DNA of 6,394 bases from contig CAZILN010000209.1 in assembly GCA_964540005.1 (NCBI GenBank), positions 1 to 6,394 on the forward strand. The letters run 5' to 3'. A model generated the notes under the pieces. That model saw only the letters and a program-made list of their open reading frames with translations, was not told the origin of the DNA and did no database searches. Origin of the DNA: CAZILN01 sp964540005. Its GTDB lineage: Bacteria; Bacteroidota; Bacteroidia; Bacteroidales; SM23-62. Below are positions 5,601-6,394 of the stretch, piece by piece (position 1 is the first letter of the stretch; the number at the start of each line of letters is the position of its first letter). Position numbers and translations under genes: made by a program.

Positions 5601-6394
5601 GTATCGTACTATCCCCCGGACTAAATTCAGCAGAATCCGGGAGACCTATTATCAGCATTCCTTCAGGAACTATGTTAGCGCTATCCATAACAGCACATCC
5701 GTTCGCATCTGTAACAGAGACAAAATATGTTCCCGGATAAAGACCTGAAATGTCCTCACTGGTAGAGTCGTTTGACCATAAATATGTATATGGAGCTGCT
5801 CCCCCGGTTACAGTAAGGTCAATATTTCCGGTTAATCCTGTTTCACAGTTAAAGTTTGTTGTATCCAATTGAATATTTATGGCAGGCAGTTCGATCACTG
5901 CTACTGTATCACTACCGGTACATCCATGACTGTCAGTCACAAGCAGCCAATATTCATCCTGCGTTTTAACAGTGATCCGGTTGATATCTGTTTCCCCTGT
6001 TGACCATTCATATTGACTGAGCCCGATAGGTGAGGTAAGTATCGTACTATCCCCATGGCAAAATTCCGCGGAATCCGGAAGATCTATTATCAGCATTCCT
6101 TCAAGTCCTATGTTAGTACTATCTATAACAGTATATCCATTCGCATCTGTAACAGAGACAAAATATTTTCCGGGATAAAGGCCTGAAATGTCTTCACTGG
6201 TAGAGTCATTTGACCATAAATATGTATATGGAGTTGCTCCTCCTGTTACAGTAAGGTCAATATTCCCCGCTGATCCTGTTTCACAGTTAAAGTGTGTTAC
6301 ATCCAGCATTGTATTTATGTCAAAAATTGTGATCATCTTTTCATCGGTGCTGGCAGGCAGACAGCCTGCTTTAACTTCCTGGTAAGCTGTAACA
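2692..6394 (-). CDS. Very large secreted multi-domain protein (SprB, Ig-like and PKD repeats, T9SS sorting domain), N-terminus outside window
   Basis: This is probably a cell-surface or released adhesin-like protein exported by T9SS. Numbering from the first in-window Met (codon 6334-6336), there are 1214 residues: SprB modules at about 17-76, 163-222 and 308-370; Ig-like modules at 77-152 and 223-298; nine PKD domains over 378-1117; a short linker; and a type A sorting domain at 1135-1214. The frame stays open for 19 further codons to the right edge (including VTAYQEVKAGCLPAST), and the Met is preceded by domain-like sequence with no signal peptide, so it is almost certainly internal and the gene is partial. 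Known SprB and PKD proteins of Bacteroidota act in gliding, adhesion or polymer binding; no catalytic domain is visible, so the ligand is unknown. The stop TAG is at 2692-2694. Confidence is high for export route and architecture, low for specific role. Confidence 0.92.
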   Translation of the reverse strand, partial: VTAYQEVKAGCLPASTDEKMITIFDINTMLDVTHFNCETGSAGNIDLTVTGGATPYTYLWSNDSTSEDISGLYPGKYFVSVTDANGYTVIDSTNIGLEGMLIIDLPDSAEFCHGDSTILTSPIGLSQYEWSTGETDINRITVKTQDEYWLLVTDSHGCTGSDTVAVIELPAINIQLDTTNFNCETGLTGNIDLTVTGGAAPYTYLWSNDSTSEDISGLYPGTYFVSVTDANGCAVMDSANIVPEGMLIIGLPDSAEFSPGDSTILTAPFGFSQYEWSTGETDTNRITVKTQDEYWLLVTDSLGCTGSDTVEVIELPAPKLTASYIQTDVSIPGGHDGRIDLSVSGGTPPYSYNWNTGAFTQDISFLYEGTYTVTITDEGEQSFVISVEIKGPQVQTCDITVDFTYEIDSITQEVRLKVSTTEYEYFWTFGDGAVSDIPSPSHIYSYPGQYEICLSAYDDTSDCSFEICKLITVGTPECSADYIFYFNETDSLLLHFSDNSTGAISSWYWNFADGTISTDQDVDHKFKEPGSYQVCLFTLDNITGCQSEACMNITIGSVPMVADFTYFINPDSRKVTFTNISSGIITDYYWTYGDGTDYSEEDSSHIYEEPGTYTVCLSVRNDTTGKFTEICKLLKVGTQICNLDAAYSYFIDPVSRKVSFTNLSSGTAHSYFWNFGDGTSGSRVNPVHEYASPGYYLVSLSVRDTIANCMDFHAELIQVGQVDCKALFKYSVDPASLTVSLEDISQGPVKDYFWTFDDGYTSNERDPLHKYTNPGLYQVSLTVTDSSGTCIDYISTQVQVGLVDCSADFTVFIDSLTNTAYFTSQSMGSSIRYYWIFSDGKISTKKNPVHHFPFPGYQKVSLNTFNVLSGCMDYREKVILIGSQGIDCEADFIYRTDEASNIVSFADRSLGEGLTHFWNFGDGYSSPVSNPLHQYSRGGIYNVCLTVYSTSGVQNTSCKQVFAATPEAGNCMAKFIYTVNDDALLVNYSDKSQGKPDQWYWEFGDNRSSTKQNPANVYAEPGYYTVRQQITKQSTGCISDVFALVNVNMEGRLIAGFGYTIDSTVVKAESYPVDYVGVSLGDASKYKWSFGDDSYDSTTTTPTHVYSAPGTYEVCLTVYDDISGEENTACENVVVGSPSFLSYPFEEDGVDLHCYPNPTDGICSMVFNLPASGFTELNVYSITGNKLRSLVHRHLDPGRHVYEMNTSEWENGMYLVRLQTISGTVIRKLTIQH
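2695..2934 (-). other. T9SS type A C-terminal sorting domain of the giant protein
   Basis: Residues 1135-1214 begin CYPNPTDGICSMVFNLP, continue with ELNVYSITGNKLRSL, DPGRHVYEMNTSEWENGMYLV and end VIRKLTIQH. The YPNP start, the GMYLV strand and the short basic final strand are the standard marks of the family. Cys1135 and Cys1144, nine residues apart at the domain's start, could form a disulfide. Compared with the remnant at 2284-2520 the sequence is clearly different, so the two are not a recent duplication. Confidence 0.92.
2986..5205 (-). repeat. Array of nine PKD domains in the giant protein
   Basis: Nine consecutive PKD (Ig-fold) domains of about 78-84 residues share the pattern (Y/F/K)W-x-F-(G)-D-G/N/D, then P-x-H-x-Y, PG-x-Y-x-V, and a final VG strand. 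Approximate spans from the N-terminal side: 4972-5205, 4726-4962, 4483-4716, 4234-4473, 3991-4224, 3748-3981, 3502-3735, 3253-3486 and 2986-3237. The signature loop reads FGDG in units 1, 4 and 7, FADG in 2, YGDG in 3, FDDG in 5, FSDG in 6, FGDN in 8 and FGDD in 9. Such arrays usually act as extended stalks or binding modules outside the cell. The units are well diverged from one another, so the array is old. Confidence 0.9.
5227..5415 (-). other. Third SprB module, directly before the PKD array
   Basis: Residues 308-370 read GGHDGRIDLSVSGGTPPYSY, then NWNTGAFTQDISFLYEGTYT and VTITDEG, the standard SprB core (GG-xPPYxYxW, DISxLxxGTYxVxxTD). It is distinct from the two duplicated copies further N-terminal: it has no cysteines and is not followed by the Ig-like module, but passes straight into PKD unit 1. 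Confidence 0.8.
5444..5881 (-). repeat. 438-bp tandem duplication, C-terminal copy (SprB + Ig-like unit)
   Basis: This copy matches 5882-6319 with a constant offset of 438 bases (146 codons), checked at three anchors: 5444/5882, 5531/5969 and 5762/6200. It encodes residues 153-298: a SprB module (GNIDLTVTGGAAPYTYLWS, DISGLYPGTYFVSVTDANGC) and an Ig-like module (GDSTILTAPFGFSQYEWSTG, DEYWLLVTDSLGCTGSDTV). The offset is a multiple of three, so the reading frame is kept. Confidence 0.9.
5882..6319 (-). repeat. 438-bp tandem duplication, N-terminal copy (SprB + Ig-like unit)
   Basis: Residues 7-152 of the in-window protein differ from the other copy at 23 of 146 positions by my count, about 84% identity, with no insertion or deletion. 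Long DNA stretches, for example around 6200-6245 against 5762-5807, are almost identical. The copies are much closer to each other than any two PKD domains are, so this duplication is the youngest event visible in the gene. Similarity fades just beyond 6319 on the window side. Confidence 0.9.

Noticed and set aside
3082..5740. Several rightward open frames of 65-100 codons (for example 3082-3294, 4087-4293, 4579-4845, 5209-5406, 5438-5740)
   Set aside because: They lie antisense to the PKD/SprB gene, whose frame is continuous and domain-rich, and their products have no recognisable family or start signal.
5444..6319. A CRISPR-like or mobile-element repeat
   Set aside because: The repeats are two adjoining 438-bp coding units kept in frame, which is a domain duplication; there are no short repeat-spacer units, terminal inverted repeats or transposase.

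Overview
The window most likely comes from a member of the Bacteroidota. Two separate reading frames end in a type A sorting domain of the type IX secretion system (T9SS), a system essentially confined to that phylum. The long gene is built from SprB-type and PKD repeats, as in Bacteroidota surface proteins, and starts lack strong Shine-Dalgarno sequences. The genus cannot be told from the sequence.

Layout, left to right. (1) Positions 1-146 (+) probably hold the last 47 codons of an unrecognised gene, overlapping the next start by 29 bases. (2) Positions 118-693 (+) encode a 191-residue protein with a stand-alone RQC winged-helix domain, the DNA-binding part of RecQ helicases, without the helicase; it resembles the RQC-minor-1 family. 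(3) Positions 700-1923 (-) encode a 407-residue soluble protein of unknown function, converging on the previous gene with only 6 bases between stop codons. A nested inverted repeat (656-701) lies over both gene ends. (4) Positions 1975-2523 (+) are a 5'-truncated remnant of a secreted protein: part of a fibronectin-III-like domain, then a complete T9SS sorting domain, with no credible start. (5) Positions 2692-6394 (-) are the 3' part of a very large secreted, probably surface-exposed protein. From its N-terminal side it has alternating SprB and Ig-like modules (including a 438-bp tandem duplication), a third SprB module, nine PKD domains, and a T9SS sorting domain. Its frame runs off the right edge, so the true start is not in the window.

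No RNA gene, CRISPR array, insertion sequence or complete mobile element was seen. The left half looks like small intracellular genes and the right half like cell-surface adhesin material; nothing in the sequence ties the two halves into one pathway. The most interesting signals are the co-occurrence of cysteine pairs across the nine PKD domains, the complementary cysteine losses in the two duplicated SprB/Ig-like units, and the orphan T9SS C-terminal cassette. I did not find a convincing undescribed multi-gene system.
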